In this document: positions 23,891 through 33,066 of the stretch, piece by piece | Layout: every line of letters starts with the position of its first letter | Position numbering within the stretch: the stretch's first letter is position 1 | Assembly: GCF_029892565.1 (NCBI RefSeq) | Contig: NZ_JARXVH010000019.1 | Coordinates: 117,864 to 181,863, forward strand | Length of the DNA: 64,000 nt | Source: Streptomyces pseudovenezuelae | GTDB lineage: Bacteria; Actinomycetota; Actinomycetes; Streptomycetales; Streptomycetaceae | Direction: 5' to 3' | Position numbers and translations under genes: made by a program | Notes under the pieces: generated by a model | What the model saw: only the letters and a program-made list of their open reading frames with translations | Told to the model about the DNA's origin: nothing | Databases searched by the model: none

Positions 23891-26816
23891 TGAGGCCTTC
23901 GCGATAGGCGATCGCCACCGCCTCCGTGCGGCTCGCGGCGCTCAGTTTGGCGAGGATGTTGGACACGTGGACGCTGGCCGTCTTGCCGGTGATGAACAAC
24001 TCCTCGCCGATCTGACGGTTGCTGCGGCCGCGCGCGAGGAGCCGCAGGACGTCCTGCTCGCGGGCGGTCAGCGGTGAGGTGCGGCTGTGGTCGGCCGGGG
24101 TGTCCCCGAGCCGGCCGCGCCGGACCAGGGCGTCGATCCGCTCCAACAGGGGCCTCGCGCCCAGCCGTTCGGCCACCGCTCTCGCCTCGCGGGCCTGGAC
24201 GGCCGCCTCGTCGCGCCGGTCGGCCGCGAGCAGGGCCTCGGCGAACCGGGCCTGACAGCGCGCCCGTTCGTACACGTCACCGAAGTCGAACGCGGTGACC
24301 GCCTTCTCCCAGGCCGCCGCGTCCGGCCCGGACACGACCCGCGTCCACTCCGCTTCGGCACGGGCCAGCCACGCCAGTCCCTCGGGGCCCTGCGGGGAGC
24401 CGTCCTCGCTGCGCAGGGCCATCGTGCGGGCCAGTTCGACCAGTTCGTCCGCGGTCTCCTTCCACCGCTGCGACGCGTCGCCGGACGACCGCAGCTCCAC
24501 CGCCGCGTCGGCGACCGCGGTCAGCGCGAGGGTGGCGAGCCGGACCGTGACGTCGGGACGGTTGCCGGCGTCGTCGCTCAGCGCGGCGACCGTCACCCGC
24601 AACCGCTCCACGGCCCCCTCCGGATCGCCGCGCAGCACGGCGGCCTCCGTCAGGGCGACGCCCGCGACCAGCGTGGCCATCCAGTCGAAGTGCCCCTCCA
24701 GCAAGGCCCGGGCCCGGTCGGCGGCGCTCAGGTCGCCCCGGGCCAGCGCCACGTACAGCGCGGGCCCGCCCGCGTACCCGCCCGCCCCCGGCAACACCTC
24801 GGCGTCCGCCTTCGCGGCCCGGGCACACTCGTCCCAGTGCCCCAGCGTGTAGAGCACGAGCAGATGCAGATACCGCATCTCCAGCGGATACGGCGACGAC
24901 AGCAACCCCGCCCGCCGGGCCCGGTCCAGGCCCTCGGTCACCCAGGGCAGCGAGCCCTCCAGGTCACCGGACTCGAAGGAGCCCACGGCGAGATTGAACA
25001 GGGCACGCATCTCCACCGGCATGTTCCCCGCGCGCCTCGCCAGCTCCCGGGCCTCCTTGAGCCGCTCCCGGCCCTCGGGGGTGCGACGGCCACCGCCCTC
25101 CAGGGTGGCCAGCGAGACGAGGAGGTCTGCCTGCGCGTCCGTCACCTGCAACTGCTCGGCCACGCCCAGGGCCTGTCGGGCCACCTTCAGCGCCGTCTCG
25201 TTCTCCCCGACCTGCCGGGCCGCCATCACATGGGTGGCCGCCGCCCACACCCAGGTCCGGGTCGGCGGATCCGCGGGGATCATGGCGAGCGCCTCGCTGC
25301 TGTAGCCGAACGCGGCCGTCAGACTGTCGACGCCCAGCAGATTGCCGGCCAGCGTGTACCGCACCCGGGCGGCGAGTTCGGAGTCCGCGTCCTGGCCGAT
25401 GCCCGCGAGCGCGGACCGGGTGAGGGACACCGCGCGGTGCGCCTGCCCGGCGTGCGCGGCCGCCGCCGAGGCGCGCAGCGTGAGCGTGACCCGGTCGACG
25501 CCGTCGCCCGCGGGCCGGGCCGTGGGATCCACCACCGCCCACAGATCGAGGGCGGTTTCGAGATGTCGTAGCACCTCGGCGGGCGCGCCCACCCGCTGGG
25601 CGTGGTCGGCGGCCTCCAGCGAGGCGGCCAGCGCCTCCGCCAGCTCGTGGCTCTCGCGGTAGTGGTGGGCGCGCTCCGCCGCGCTCTCGGCGGGATGGCC
25701 GCGGCCTGCCAGCAGCCGGGCGAACGCGCCGTGCAGCCGCGACCGCTCGCCCGGCAGCAGGTCGGCGTAGACCGCCTCCCGGGCCAGCGCGTGCCGGAAG
25801 GTGTACGTGTCACCGGCGCCGGAGACCAGGAGCTGACGGCTGATCGCCTCACGCAGCGCCGACTCCAGCTCGTCCTCCGGGAGCCCGACCGCGTCGCGCA
25901 GCAGGTCGTGCTCGACGCGCCGTCCGGCGACGGCGGCGGTGCGCAGCACCTGCTGGGCGGTGTCGGTGAGTTGCTCGAAGCGGATGAGCAGGACGTCGGC
26001 CAGGCCGCTGGGCACCCCGTCCGCCGCCGTGTCCGTGGCCGCGACCAACTCCTCCGCGTAGAACGCGTTGCCCTCGGCGCGCTCCACGATCCCGCGGACC
26101 GTGGCCTCCGGCAGCGGACGGTCCTCCAGCGCGCGCACCAGCCGGGCCACCTCGGCGTCGGCCATGGGCCGCAGTTCGAGCCGCTCGACCGCAGGGAGGC
26201 GCACCAGCTCGGCCAGGAGCGGGCGCAGCGGGTGGCGGCGGTGCAGGTCGTCCGCGCGGTACGACGCGAACACCGCGAGCCGGTGGGTGGGCGTGCCGCC
26301 CGCCGGCCGCTGCAGGATGCCGCGGCTGAGCAGGAACCGCAGCAGGTCCCGGGAGGACTGGTCGGCCCAGTGCAGGTCCTCCAGGACCAGCAGCAGCGGA
26401 GCCACGTCCGCGAGGTCGGCCAGGAGCCCCGCCATGCCCTCGAAGAGCTGGAGCCGCCCTCCCACGTCCCGCGCGGTGTCCGTCCCCGCGCCCAGCAGCC
26501 GGTCGACCACCGGATGCGCGGTCAGGACGCCCGCGAACCGCTCGTCGGCCGCGAGCACTCCGAGCACTTCGGTGAACGGCAGATAGGGCAGACCGACGTC
26601 ACCGAGATCGACGCAGTGACCGGTCAGCACCGTCATCCCGGCCCCGGCGGCCCGTACGGCGAGCTCGTCCAGCACGCGCGTCTTGCCCACACCGGCGTCC
26701 CCGGCGAGCAGCACGGCCTGGGCCTGGCCGCCGCGGGCTCGCTCAAGTACGCCGGCGAGTCGGGCGACCTCGTCGTCCCGGCCGATCAGCGGTGCGGTGA
26801 ATACGGTCTGCGGCAC
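23871..26816 (-). CDS. Large ATP-binding LuxR-family (LAL) transcriptional regulator
   Basis: 981 residues, typical LAL size. An N-terminal AAA/STAND NTPase has Walker A GDAGVGKTR (about 40-48) and Walker B LLLVLEDLHWAD. A long helical/TPR-like middle follows (about 350-890). The C-terminal LuxR helix-turn-helix is SPLTAREQDVLRLLARGRSNRQIGEEL...TASVHVSNILAKL. MalT-like proteins of this class bind an inducer through the sensor region and ATP, then activate transcription. Its convergent position against the GH cluster makes a role in sugar regulation plausible but not shown. The start GTG 26816 has AGGA upstream; the gene is monocistronic and overlaps the SGNH gene by 20 bp. Confidence 0.9.
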   Translation of the reverse strand: MPQTVFTAPLIGRDDEVARLAGVLERARGGQAQAVLLAGDAGVGKTRVLDELAVRAAGAGMTVLTGHCVDLGDVGLPYLPFTEVLGVLAADERFAGVLTAHPVVDRLLGAGTDTARDVGGRLQLFEGMAGLLADLADVAPLLLVLEDLHWADQSSRDLLRFLLSRGILQRPAGGTPTHRLAVFASYRADDLHRRHPLRPLLAELVRLPAVERLELRPMADAEVARLVRALEDRPLPEATVRGIVERAEGNAFYAEELVAATDTAADGVPSGLADVLLIRFEQLTDTAQQVLRTAAVAGRRVEHDLLRDAVGLPEDELESALREAISRQLLVSGAGDTYTFRHALAREAVYADLLPGERSRLHGAFARLLAGRGHPAESAAERAHHYRESHELAEALAASLEAADHAQRVGAPAEVLRHLETALDLWAVVDPTARPAGDGVDRVTLTLRASAAAAHAGQAHRAVSLTRSALAGIGQDADSELAARVRYTLAGNLLGVDSLTAAFGYSSEALAMIPADPPTRTWVWAAATHVMAARQVGENETALKVARQALGVAEQLQVTDAQADLLVSLATLEGGGRRTPEGRERLKEARELARRAGNMPVEMRALFNLAVGSFESGDLEGSLPWVTEGLDRARRAGLLSSPYPLEMRYLHLLVLYTLGHWDECARAAKADAEVLPGAGGYAGGPALYVALARGDLSAADRARALLEGHFDWMATLVAGVALTEAAVLRGDPEGAVERLRVTVAALSDDAGNRPDVTVRLATLALTAVADAAVELRSSGDASQRWKETADELVELARTMALRSEDGSPQGPEGLAWLARAEAEWTRVVSGPDAAAWEKAVTAFDFGDVYERARCQARFAEALLAADRRDEAAVQAREARAVAERLGARPLLERIDALVRRGRLGDTPADHSRTSPLTAREQDVLRLLARGRSNRQIGEELFITGKTASVHVSNILAKLSAASRTEAVAIAYREGLISSPAP

Positions 26817-26889
26817 GGATCCATCCTGGCACGCGGCACTGACAACGCGGCCTGCGAGCAGGGACGACGAGGCCCGACGGCCCCGAGGC

Positions 26890-27240
26890 TCAACGCAGCG
26901 TCTGCGCCCAGTTCTCCGGCACCCGGCCCGCCGGGCCCGGCGTCGGCTGGTCGAGGGGATGACTGACCGGAGGAGCCAGTTCGGGACCCGACTCGTACAG
27001 CTGCGAGGACTCGAAGTCCCAGAACCAGGCCTCGCCGGGCTCGAAGCTGCGGATCACCGGATGGCCGGTCTCCCGGTAGTGGGCGGTGGCGTGCTTGGCG
27101 GGGGAGTCGTCGCAACAGCCGATGTGGCCGCACTGCGCGCAGCGCCGCAGGTGGAACCACCAGCCGCCGGCCTGGTCGCACTCGACACAGCCGTCGCCGC
27201 TCGGCGCGACGCTGGGGTCGATTCGGTTGTCGCTGCTCAT
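26890..27240 (-). CDS. UBP-type zinc finger protein
   Basis: A 116-residue protein with a UBP/BUZ-type zinc finger: CVEC (C18, C21), CAQCGHIGC (C34, C37, C42/C43) and following His residues (H50, H54, H60). WWFHLRRC and EAWFWDFES match the family core. In eukaryotes this fold binds the free C-terminus of ubiquitin. Bacterial versions have unknown partners, possibly protein C-termini or a coupled enzyme. ATG 27240 overlaps the stop of the sensor kinase gene (ATGA), making it the third gene of a coupled operon with the kinase and a receiver-flavoprotein. Confidence 0.87.
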   Translation of the reverse strand: MSSDNRIDPSVAPSGDGCVECDQAGGWWFHLRRCAQCGHIGCCDDSPAKHATAHYRETGHPVIRSFEPGEAWFWDFESSQLYESGPELAPPVSHPLDQPTPGPAGRVPENWAQTLR

Positions 27241-28694
27241 GCGGGCTCCTCGGGCGTCTCGTCGTCCGCCGCGGTGAGCGGCAGCAGGACCTGGAAGCGG
27301 GTGTCGCCGGGTTCGGACTCGACCTGCAGGGTGCCGTGGTGCTTGTTCACGACGATCCGCCAGGAGATGTCCAGGCCGAGCCCCGTGCCCTCGCCCACCG
27401 GCTTGGTGGTGAAGAACGGATCGAAGATACGACCGCGGATCTCCTTCGGCACACCGGGCCCCGTGTCGCCGAACTCGACCAGCAACTGGTCGTTCTCCAG
27501 CGCCGTGCGGACCGTCAACGTGCCCTCCCCACCGGCACTGTTCATGGCCTGGACCGCGTTGTCGATCAGGTTGGTCCACACCTGGTTGAGCTCCGCTGGA
27601 TAGGCGGGGATCTTCGGCAGCGTACGGTCGTAGTCCTTGACGACGTCGATCTGCGCGCCGATCTTGCCGGAGAGCATCAGCAGGGTGCTGTCGAGGAGTT
27701 CGTGCACGTCCGCGTTCTGGTAGGGGGCGCGGTCGAGCTGCGAGTACTGCTTGGCCGCGTTCACCAGGTTGGAGACGCGGGTCGTGGAGTCCTCGATCTC
27801 ATCCATCAACAGCTCGGTCTCGACCGTGTAGTTGAGCCAGCCGATCGCGGCCGGCAGGATCTGCTCCTCCACCTCCGTGGCGACCTGGTCCAGCCAGGCG
27901 ACGTCCAGACCGGCCTGCACGAACGTCGGCGCGAACCGCCAGCCGTCGGGGATGCCGTGGTCGTCGAGCCAGTCGCTGAGCTCGTCCTCGCGGTCCGAGG
28001 CCTCCAGCGGGCTGAGCGTCGGCGCCTTGGCGACCAGCTCGGCCGTGCGTTCCTGGATCTCGATGAGTCCGGCCAGGTCCTCGCGCGGATAGGGGCCCGA
28101 GGAGATGACGCCGAGCTTGTGCCGCATCTTGGCGACCCGCTCCCGCAGGGTCGCGGTGGCGCGGACGGCCGCCGCAGCAGGATTGTTGAGTTCGTGTGTG
28201 AGCCCGGCGGACAACGAGCCCAGCGCCAGCAGCCGTTCACGTTGGCTGATGGCCTGCTGGAAGCTCTTCGAACCGAAGAAGAGCCCCTCCAGCAGATGCA
28301 CCGCCATCGGGAACCACTCCTGCATGATGCTCGCGAACGTGTCCGCGGGCAGCACGAAGAACCGGGTCGGCTCCGTGACGCGCATCGAGTTGTTGTAGAC
28401 CTGCTGCATCCGGTCCCCGATGTAGGCCTGCATCGCGCCCGCGTACACCCCGCGCTGTGAGGTACGGCTGATCTCCACGTCGTCGCCGCCGACCCGGCGG
28501 TACAACACGACCGTGCCCTCGACCATCACGTAGAAGCACGTGGCGGGTTCACCCTCGGTGAAGACGGGCCCCGGCTCGAACAGCTCCACCCGCCCCTCGC
28601 TGCACAGCCGTCCGAGCTGCTCCGGGGTGAGTTTCTCGAACAGGAACAGCGTCCCGATCTCCTGCGGGCTGCAGGGCACCATTTTGCCGCTCAC
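27237..28694 (-). CDS. Soluble sensor histidine kinase with cyclic-nucleotide-binding domain
   Basis: A 485-residue cytoplasmic kinase. Residues 10-140 are a cNMP-binding (CRP-like) barrel (LFLFEKLTPEQLGRLC, EPATCFYVMVEGTVVLYRR). A helical dimerisation part carries the phospho-acceptor box AGLTHELNNPAAA. Then comes an HATPase with N box NQVWTNLIDNAVQAM, G1 DTGPGVP and G2 GEGTGLGLDISWRIV. No membrane segment is present. GTG 28694 overlaps the end of the receiver-flavoprotein gene (GTGA), and its own end overlaps the zinc-finger start. The obvious partner for phosphotransfer is the upstream receiver. The cNMP ligand is untested; key phosphate-binding residues of a cAMP pocket are not clearly conserved. 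Confidence 0.88.
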   Translation of the reverse strand: MSGKMVPCSPQEIGTLFLFEKLTPEQLGRLCSEGRVELFEPGPVFTEGEPATCFYVMVEGTVVLYRRVGGDDVEISRTSQRGVYAGAMQAYIGDRMQQVYNNSMRVTEPTRFFVLPADTFASIMQEWFPMAVHLLEGLFFGSKSFQQAISQRERLLALGSLSAGLTHELNNPAAAAVRATATLRERVAKMRHKLGVISSGPYPREDLAGLIEIQERTAELVAKAPTLSPLEASDREDELSDWLDDHGIPDGWRFAPTFVQAGLDVAWLDQVATEVEEQILPAAIGWLNYTVETELLMDEIEDSTTRVSNLVNAAKQYSQLDRAPYQNADVHELLDSTLLMLSGKIGAQIDVVKDYDRTLPKIPAYPAELNQVWTNLIDNAVQAMNSAGGEGTLTVRTALENDQLLVEFGDTGPGVPKEIRGRIFDPFFTTKPVGEGTGLGLDISWRIVVNKHHGTLQVESEPGDTRFQVLLPLTAADDETPEEPA

Positions 28695-30367
28695 GACTGC
28701 TCCAGATACCGGTGGACGAGCATGACTGCCATGGCTCCCTCTCCGACGGCGGACGCGACGCGCTTGGCCGACTCCGCGCGCGCGTCGCCCGCCACGAACA
28801 CGCCGGGAATGTTGGTCTCCAGGTGGTAGGGCGGCCGGTCCAGCTCCCAGTCCCCCGGCGGCTTGCCGTCGGCGGTGAGGTCGGGCCCGGTCAGGATGAA
28901 CCCGTGCTCGTCGCGCAGCACCGTGCCGTCCAGCCAGTCGGTCAGCGGGGCCGCGCCGATGAACACGAACATCCACTGCGCGTCGACGAGTTCGGTGTGT
29001 CCCGTGTCGACGTCCCGCAGCGTGAGCTGCTCCAGGTGGTCGGAGCCGTGCGCGGACTCGACGACGGTACGCGCGCGTACGGAGATGTTCGGTGCCTCGT
29101 TGATCTGCTGGATCAGGTAGTACGACATCGACGCGGACAGGTCCTGCCCGCGCACCAGCAGGGTGACCGACTTGGCGCCCTTGGCCAGGTACATCGCCGC
29201 CTGCCCGGCGGAGTTGGCGCCGCCGACGATGTACACGTCGTGGCCCTGGCAGGAGGCCGCCTCGGTCAGCGCCGAGCCGTAGAACACACCGCACCCGGTC
29301 AGGTCGACCGTGCCGGGAGCGGTCAACTGGCGGTAGGACACACCGGTCGCCAGGATCACGCTGTGCGCGGCGACCGCCGAGCCGTCCGAGAACCGCACCG
29401 TCCGCGCGGCGCCGTTGGCCTCCAGACCCGAGACCTCGCGCGCGGTGAGGATCTCCGCGCCGAACTTCGCCGCCTGCCGACGGGCCCGGTCGGTGAGCTG
29501 CGCCCCCGACACACCGTCCGGGAAGCCCAGATAGTTCTCGATCCGGGAACTCTGCCCGGCCTGCCCGCCGGTCGCCGACCGCTCCACCAGCACGGTCCGC
29601 AGCCCCTCCGAGGCCCCGTACACGGCCGCGCCGAGCCCGGCGGGCCCGCCGCCGATCACGACGAGGTCGTAGAAGTCCGCCGCCGGAGTCGTCGCCAGAC
29701 CCACCTGCGCGGCCAGCTCGGGCGCCTCCGGCTCGATCAGCGGCGTCCCGTCCGGGGTGATCACCAGCGGCAGCCGCTGTCCGTCCTGGCCGGCCGCCCT
29801 GAGCAGCCGCTGCCCCTCGGGCTCATCGGCGGAGTACCAGCGGTAGGGCACCTGGTTGCGGGCCAGGAACTCCCGTACGTCCGAGGAACGCGCCGACCAG
29901 CGGTGGCCGACCACCTTGGTGCTGGGCACCGGCCGGAAGTCGCTGCACCGCCACGACTCCAGCAGGTCGTCCAGGACCGGATAGAGCTTCTCCTCCGGCG
30001 GGTCCCACGGCTTGAGCAGGTAGTGGTCCAGATCGACGACGTTGATCGCGTCGATCGCCGCGTTCGTGTCCGCGTACGCGGTCAGCAGCACCCGGCGCGC
30101 GCCCGGGTACACGTCCAGGGCCTGCTCCAGGAACTCGATGCCGTTCATCTGCGGCATGCGGTAGTCGGCCAGGATCACGGCCACGAGATCCCCGCGCAGC
30201 TTCAGCTCGCGCAGGGCGTCCAGCGCGGACTCGCCGGACTCCGCGCGCACGATCCGGTACGACTCGCCGTAGCGCCGCCGCAGATCCCTGGCGACGGCCC
30301 GGGAGACCCCCGGGTCGTCGTCCACGGTCATGATGACGGTCCGCGCTGCGTCGGACGCCTGTGCCAT
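28691..30367 (-). CDS. Fused response-regulator receiver and thioredoxin-reductase-like flavoprotein lacking CxxC
   Basis: 558 residues. The N-terminal receiver domain (1-130) has acidic D16-D18, phospho-acceptor D68 (ILADYRMP), T96 and K119. A glutaredoxin-like spacer follows (about 140-215, VREFLARNQVPYRWYSAD). A two-dinucleotide-fold flavoprotein (about 230-558) has FAD motif VIGGGPAGLGAAVYG, a second motif VGGANSAGQAA and the closing VFVAGDAR. In thioredoxin reductase the redox pair CATC follows GVxYC; here the stretch reads GCGVFYGSALTEAASC, so no CxxC is present. It is therefore not a standard thioredoxin reductase. It heads a coupled operon with a cNMP-histidine kinase and a UBP zinc finger. 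Start ATG 30367 has GGGAG upstream. Confidence 0.9.
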   Translation of the reverse strand: MAQASDAARTVIMTVDDDPGVSRAVARDLRRRYGESYRIVRAESGESALDALRELKLRGDLVAVILADYRMPQMNGIEFLEQALDVYPGARRVLLTAYADTNAAIDAINVVDLDHYLLKPWDPPEEKLYPVLDDLLESWRCSDFRPVPSTKVVGHRWSARSSDVREFLARNQVPYRWYSADEPEGQRLLRAAGQDGQRLPLVITPDGTPLIEPEAPELAAQVGLATTPAADFYDLVVIGGGPAGLGAAVYGASEGLRTVLVERSATGGQAGQSSRIENYLGFPDGVSGAQLTDRARRQAAKFGAEILTAREVSGLEANGAARTVRFSDGSAVAAHSVILATGVSYRQLTAPGTVDLTGCGVFYGSALTEAASCQGHDVYIVGGANSAGQAAMYLAKGAKSVTLLVRGQDLSASMSYYLIQQINEAPNISVRARTVVESAHGSDHLEQLTLRDVDTGHTELVDAQWMFVFIGAAPLTDWLDGTVLRDEHGFILTGPDLTADGKPPGDWELDRPPYHLETNIPGVFVAGDARAESAKRVASAVGEGAMAVMLVHRYLEQS

Positions 30368-30501
30368 ACGTCTCCCACCCCGAGTGGTCGGATCTGCGGC
30401 ACGGCGAGCCCCGTCGTAGGAACAGTCACCGCGCCGGCTCCTGCCCATCGTAAGTTCGATCGTCCCGCTTCGCTCCGGTATATCGACAGGCGGGCCGTAC
30501 C

Positions 30502-30855
30502 TCAGCCCTTGCGTGAGGAGAGCACGCAGAACTCGTTGCCCTCCGGATCCGCCAGCACCACCCACGTCTCCTCGCCCTGACCGACGTCCGCGTGCCGCGC
30601 GCCGAGCGCCAGGAGACGGGCGACCTCGGCCTCCTGGTCGTCGGGGCGGAAGTCCAGGTGGAGCCGGTTCTTGATCGTCTTCTCCTCCGGCACCGTGCCG
30701 AAGAGCAGTCCGGGCAGCCGGTCCTTCTCGGGCCGGATCTCGTACTCGCCCGGCTCCTCGCCCACCACGACCCAGCCCAGCGCCTCGGCCCACCAGCGGC
30801 CGAGGGCCACGGGGTCCACCGAGTCCACGATCACTTGTTCCCATTCCAGAGCCAT
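30502..30855 (-). CDS. VOC (glyoxalase/bleomycin-resistance fold) family protein
   Basis: A 117-residue single VOC half-barrel pair. Metal-site-like positions occur in LHLDFRPDD and LADPEGNEFCVLSS; the N-terminus (VDSVDPVALGRWWAEALGWVVV) is typical of the small glyoxalase-like-domain proteins. Substrate unknown. ATG 30855 is divergent from the universal stress gene, with 60 bases between starts, so the two promoters share a narrow region. Confidence 0.87.
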   Translation of the reverse strand: MALEWEQVIVDSVDPVALGRWWAEALGWVVVGEEPGEYEIRPEKDRLPGLLFGTVPEEKTIKNRLHLDFRPDDQEAEVARLLALGARHADVGQGEETWVVLADPEGNEFCVLSSRKG

Positions 30856-30915
30856 GTCGCCAGCGTAGTGAAGACTGGCCCCGACCGACGTGACCACGAC
30901 ACAGGAGGCATCCCC

Positions 30916-31788
30916 ATGACGCGCCCGATCACCGCAGGCGTCGACGGAACCGAGGAGAGCCTCGCGGCGCTGGCCTGGGCGGCCCGGGAGGCGGTCCGGC
31001 GGGGGCTGCTGTTGCGGGTGGTGCAGGCCTGGCGGTTCCAGCCGTACGAGGCGATCGACGCGGCGGACCAGGACACGCAGGCCGGGTGGGTGCGGGACGG
31101 GCTGGCCGAGGCGGCGCGGACCGTCACCTCGCGGCATGCCGGTCTGGAGGTGAGCACCGAGGTCCTGGAGGGGGACCCCGTCGAGACGCTGGTCGCCGCG
31201 GCGGCGGAGGCCGAACTGCTGGTGCTGGGCTCGCGCGGGCACGGGCCGGTCGTCGGGTTCCTGCTCGGCTCGGTGGGCCAGCAGGTGATCGCGGAGGCCA
31301 CCCGGCCGGTCGTTCTGGTGCGGGCCGGGGACGAGGCGGCCGGCGAGGCCGCGGGTCGCGAGATCGTCGTCGGCCACCAGGGCGAACCGGAGGACAGCGC
31401 CGAGACCCTGCGGTTCGCGTTCGAGACCGCAGCCGCGCGCGGGGCCGCGGTACGCGCCGTACGGGCCTGGACGTTGCCGCCGGTGTTCGCCTACAGCCCC
31501 GGCTCGATGAAGCTCCTCGACGAGGCCGGCGGTCTGGAGCCGTACGAGAAGAAGGCGCTGGCGGCGGCGCTGCAGCCGTGGCGGGAGCGGTTCCCGGACG
31601 TGCCCGTGGTCGAGCACATCGAGATGGGCAGCGCGGGGCAGGTGCTGCTGTCGGTGGTGGCGAGGGCCCAGCTGATGGTGGTGGGCCGGCGGGCCCGCCG
31701 TACGGCCGTCGGCGCGCGCATCGGCTCGGTGGCGCACGGCGTCCTGCACCACGCGGACTGCCCGGTGGCCGTGGTCCCGCACGCCTGA
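30916..31788 (+). CDS. Tandem-domain universal stress protein
   Basis: 290 residues made of two UspA folds (about 1-143 and 147-290). ATP-binding-type signatures are GSRGHGPVVGFLLGSVGQQVI in the first and GRRARRTAVGARIGSVAHGVL in the second, each near the end of its domain. Two-domain Usps of actinobacteria are induced in stationary phase or hypoxia. The start ATG 30916 is preceded by AGGAGG (30903-30908). Its stop lies 1 base from the convergent DUF4032 stop. Confidence 0.9.
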   Translation: MTRPITAGVDGTEESLAALAWAAREAVRRGLLLRVVQAWRFQPYEAIDAADQDTQAGWVRDGLAEAARTVTSRHAGLEVSTEVLEGDPVETLVAAAAEAELLVLGSRGHGPVVGFLLGSVGQQVIAEATRPVVLVRAGDEAAGEAAGREIVVGHQGEPEDSAETLRFAFETAAARGAAVRAVRAWTLPPVFAYSPGSMKLLDEAGGLEPYEKKALAAALQPWRERFPDVPVVEHIEMGSAGQVLLSVVARAQLMVVGRRARRTAVGARIGSVAHGVLHHADCPVAVVPHA

Positions 31789-31789
31789 G

Positions 31790-33025
31790 TCACTCCGGGG
31801 TGACCGGCACCAGGGTCTCGCGGGCCTTGGGCAGCACGTTCTTGATGAAGTCCTCGACCGCCGTGTCCAGCCCTATGTCGTGCTGCGCCCGCTCGGACAG
31901 GTACCAGCGGTGTTCGAGCAGCTCGTGGTAGATCTCGGCCGCGTCCATGGAGCCGCGCAGCTCCGGCGGCACCTCCCGCACGGTGGGCCGGAACACGTCC
32001 CGGACCCACCGGTGGGCGAGGACCTCGGGGCGGGCGGCGAGGGGGTCGCCCGGGGCGTAGTCGTCCTGGGTGGCCATCCAGCTCTCCAGGTCGCTCAGCA
32101 GCCGGCGGGCCTGGTTCTCCTCGGTGTCCAGGCCGGTCAGTCGCAGCAGCTGCCGCTGGTGGTGGCCCGCGTCGACGACCTTCGGTACGAAGGTGACGGT
32201 GTCGCCGTTCGAGGAGTGCTGGATCTGCATCTCGGCGACGTCGAAACCGAGCTCGTTGAGCCGGCGTATCCGGCGTTCGATGAAGTGGTACTTGCCCGCC
32301 GGGTAGACGGAGGTGCGGGTCAGCTCCTCCCACAGCCCCTGGTAGCGGGCGCAGATCTCCATGCCGAACTCGATCGGGTCGACGGAGGGGTGCAGCGCCC
32401 CGGAGGCCTCCAGGTCGAGCAGCTCGCCGCTGATGTTCACGCGCGCGAGGTCGAGGTCGTACTCCCGCTGCCCGGAGCTCAGTTGGCTGTGCAGGTCGCC
32501 GGTCTCGGCGTCCACCAGGTACGCGGCGTACGCGCCCGCGTCGCGCCGGAAGAGGGTGTTGGAAAGCGAGCAGTCGCCCCACGCGAACCCGGCGAGGTGC
32601 AGGCGCACCAGCAGCACGGCGAGGGCGTCCATGAGGCGGTGCATGGTGGCCGGGCGCATGGTCGTCTCGAACATCGAGCGGTACGGCTGGGAGCCGCGCA
32701 GGTGGCGGGTGATCAGCACCGACTCCAGCGGGTCGCCCTCGCCGTCGGTGCGGCCGGTGACCACGGCCAGCGGGTCGACGGCGGGGATGGCGAGCCGGTC
32801 CAGGTCGCGCAGCAGCTCGTACTCGCGCAGGGCGGGCCGTTCGGCGAGCTCCTTGACGGCGACGACCTCGTCGCCTGCGCGCGCGTAGCGCACGACGTGG
32901 CGGGAGATGCCGCGGGGGAGCGGGACCAGGTACTCGTCGGGCCACTGCTCCAGGGGCAGCTGCCACGGCAGGGCCAGCAGGAGCGCGGGGTGCTCCGGGT
33001 TGGTCGCGCTGATCTGCAGTGCCAT
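31790..33025 (-). CDS. DUF4032 domain protein with kinase-like N-terminal part
   Basis: A 411-residue soluble protein. Residues 40-190 resemble an ATP-dependent lipopolysaccharide-kinase/aminoglycoside-phosphotransferase fold: VVAVKELAERPALREYELLRDL supplies the lysine and helix C, AWGDCSLSNTLF resembles a catalytic loop, and YLVDAETGDLH a metal loop. The C-terminal region (about 220-400, FIERRIRRLNELGFDVAEM and HRWYLSERAQHDIGLDTAV) is the DUF4032 signature. It may phosphorylate or bind a small metabolite; the function is unknown. It lies 41 bases downstream of the MBL hydrolase on the same strand. Confidence 0.85.
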   Translation of the reverse strand: MALQISATNPEHPALLLALPWQLPLEQWPDEYLVPLPRGISRHVVRYARAGDEVVAVKELAERPALREYELLRDLDRLAIPAVDPLAVVTGRTDGEGDPLESVLITRHLRGSQPYRSMFETTMRPATMHRLMDALAVLLVRLHLAGFAWGDCSLSNTLFRRDAGAYAAYLVDAETGDLHSQLSSGQREYDLDLARVNISGELLDLEASGALHPSVDPIEFGMEICARYQGLWEELTRTSVYPAGKYHFIERRIRRLNELGFDVAEMQIQHSSNGDTVTFVPKVVDAGHHQRQLLRLTGLDTEENQARRLLSDLESWMATQDDYAPGDPLAARPEVLAHRWVRDVFRPTVREVPPELRGSMDAAEIYHELLEHRWYLSERAQHDIGLDTAVEDFIKNVLPKARETLVPVTPE

Positions 33026-33066
33026 GGCGCGTGTGTCCTTGCCTCGCGGGTGATCGTCACCTCACC

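Noticed and set aside
30502..31782. A 426-codon minus-strand frame extending the VOC gene
   Set aside because: The part beyond 30855 is antisense to the universal stress protein; only the 117-residue VOC domain has family motifs.
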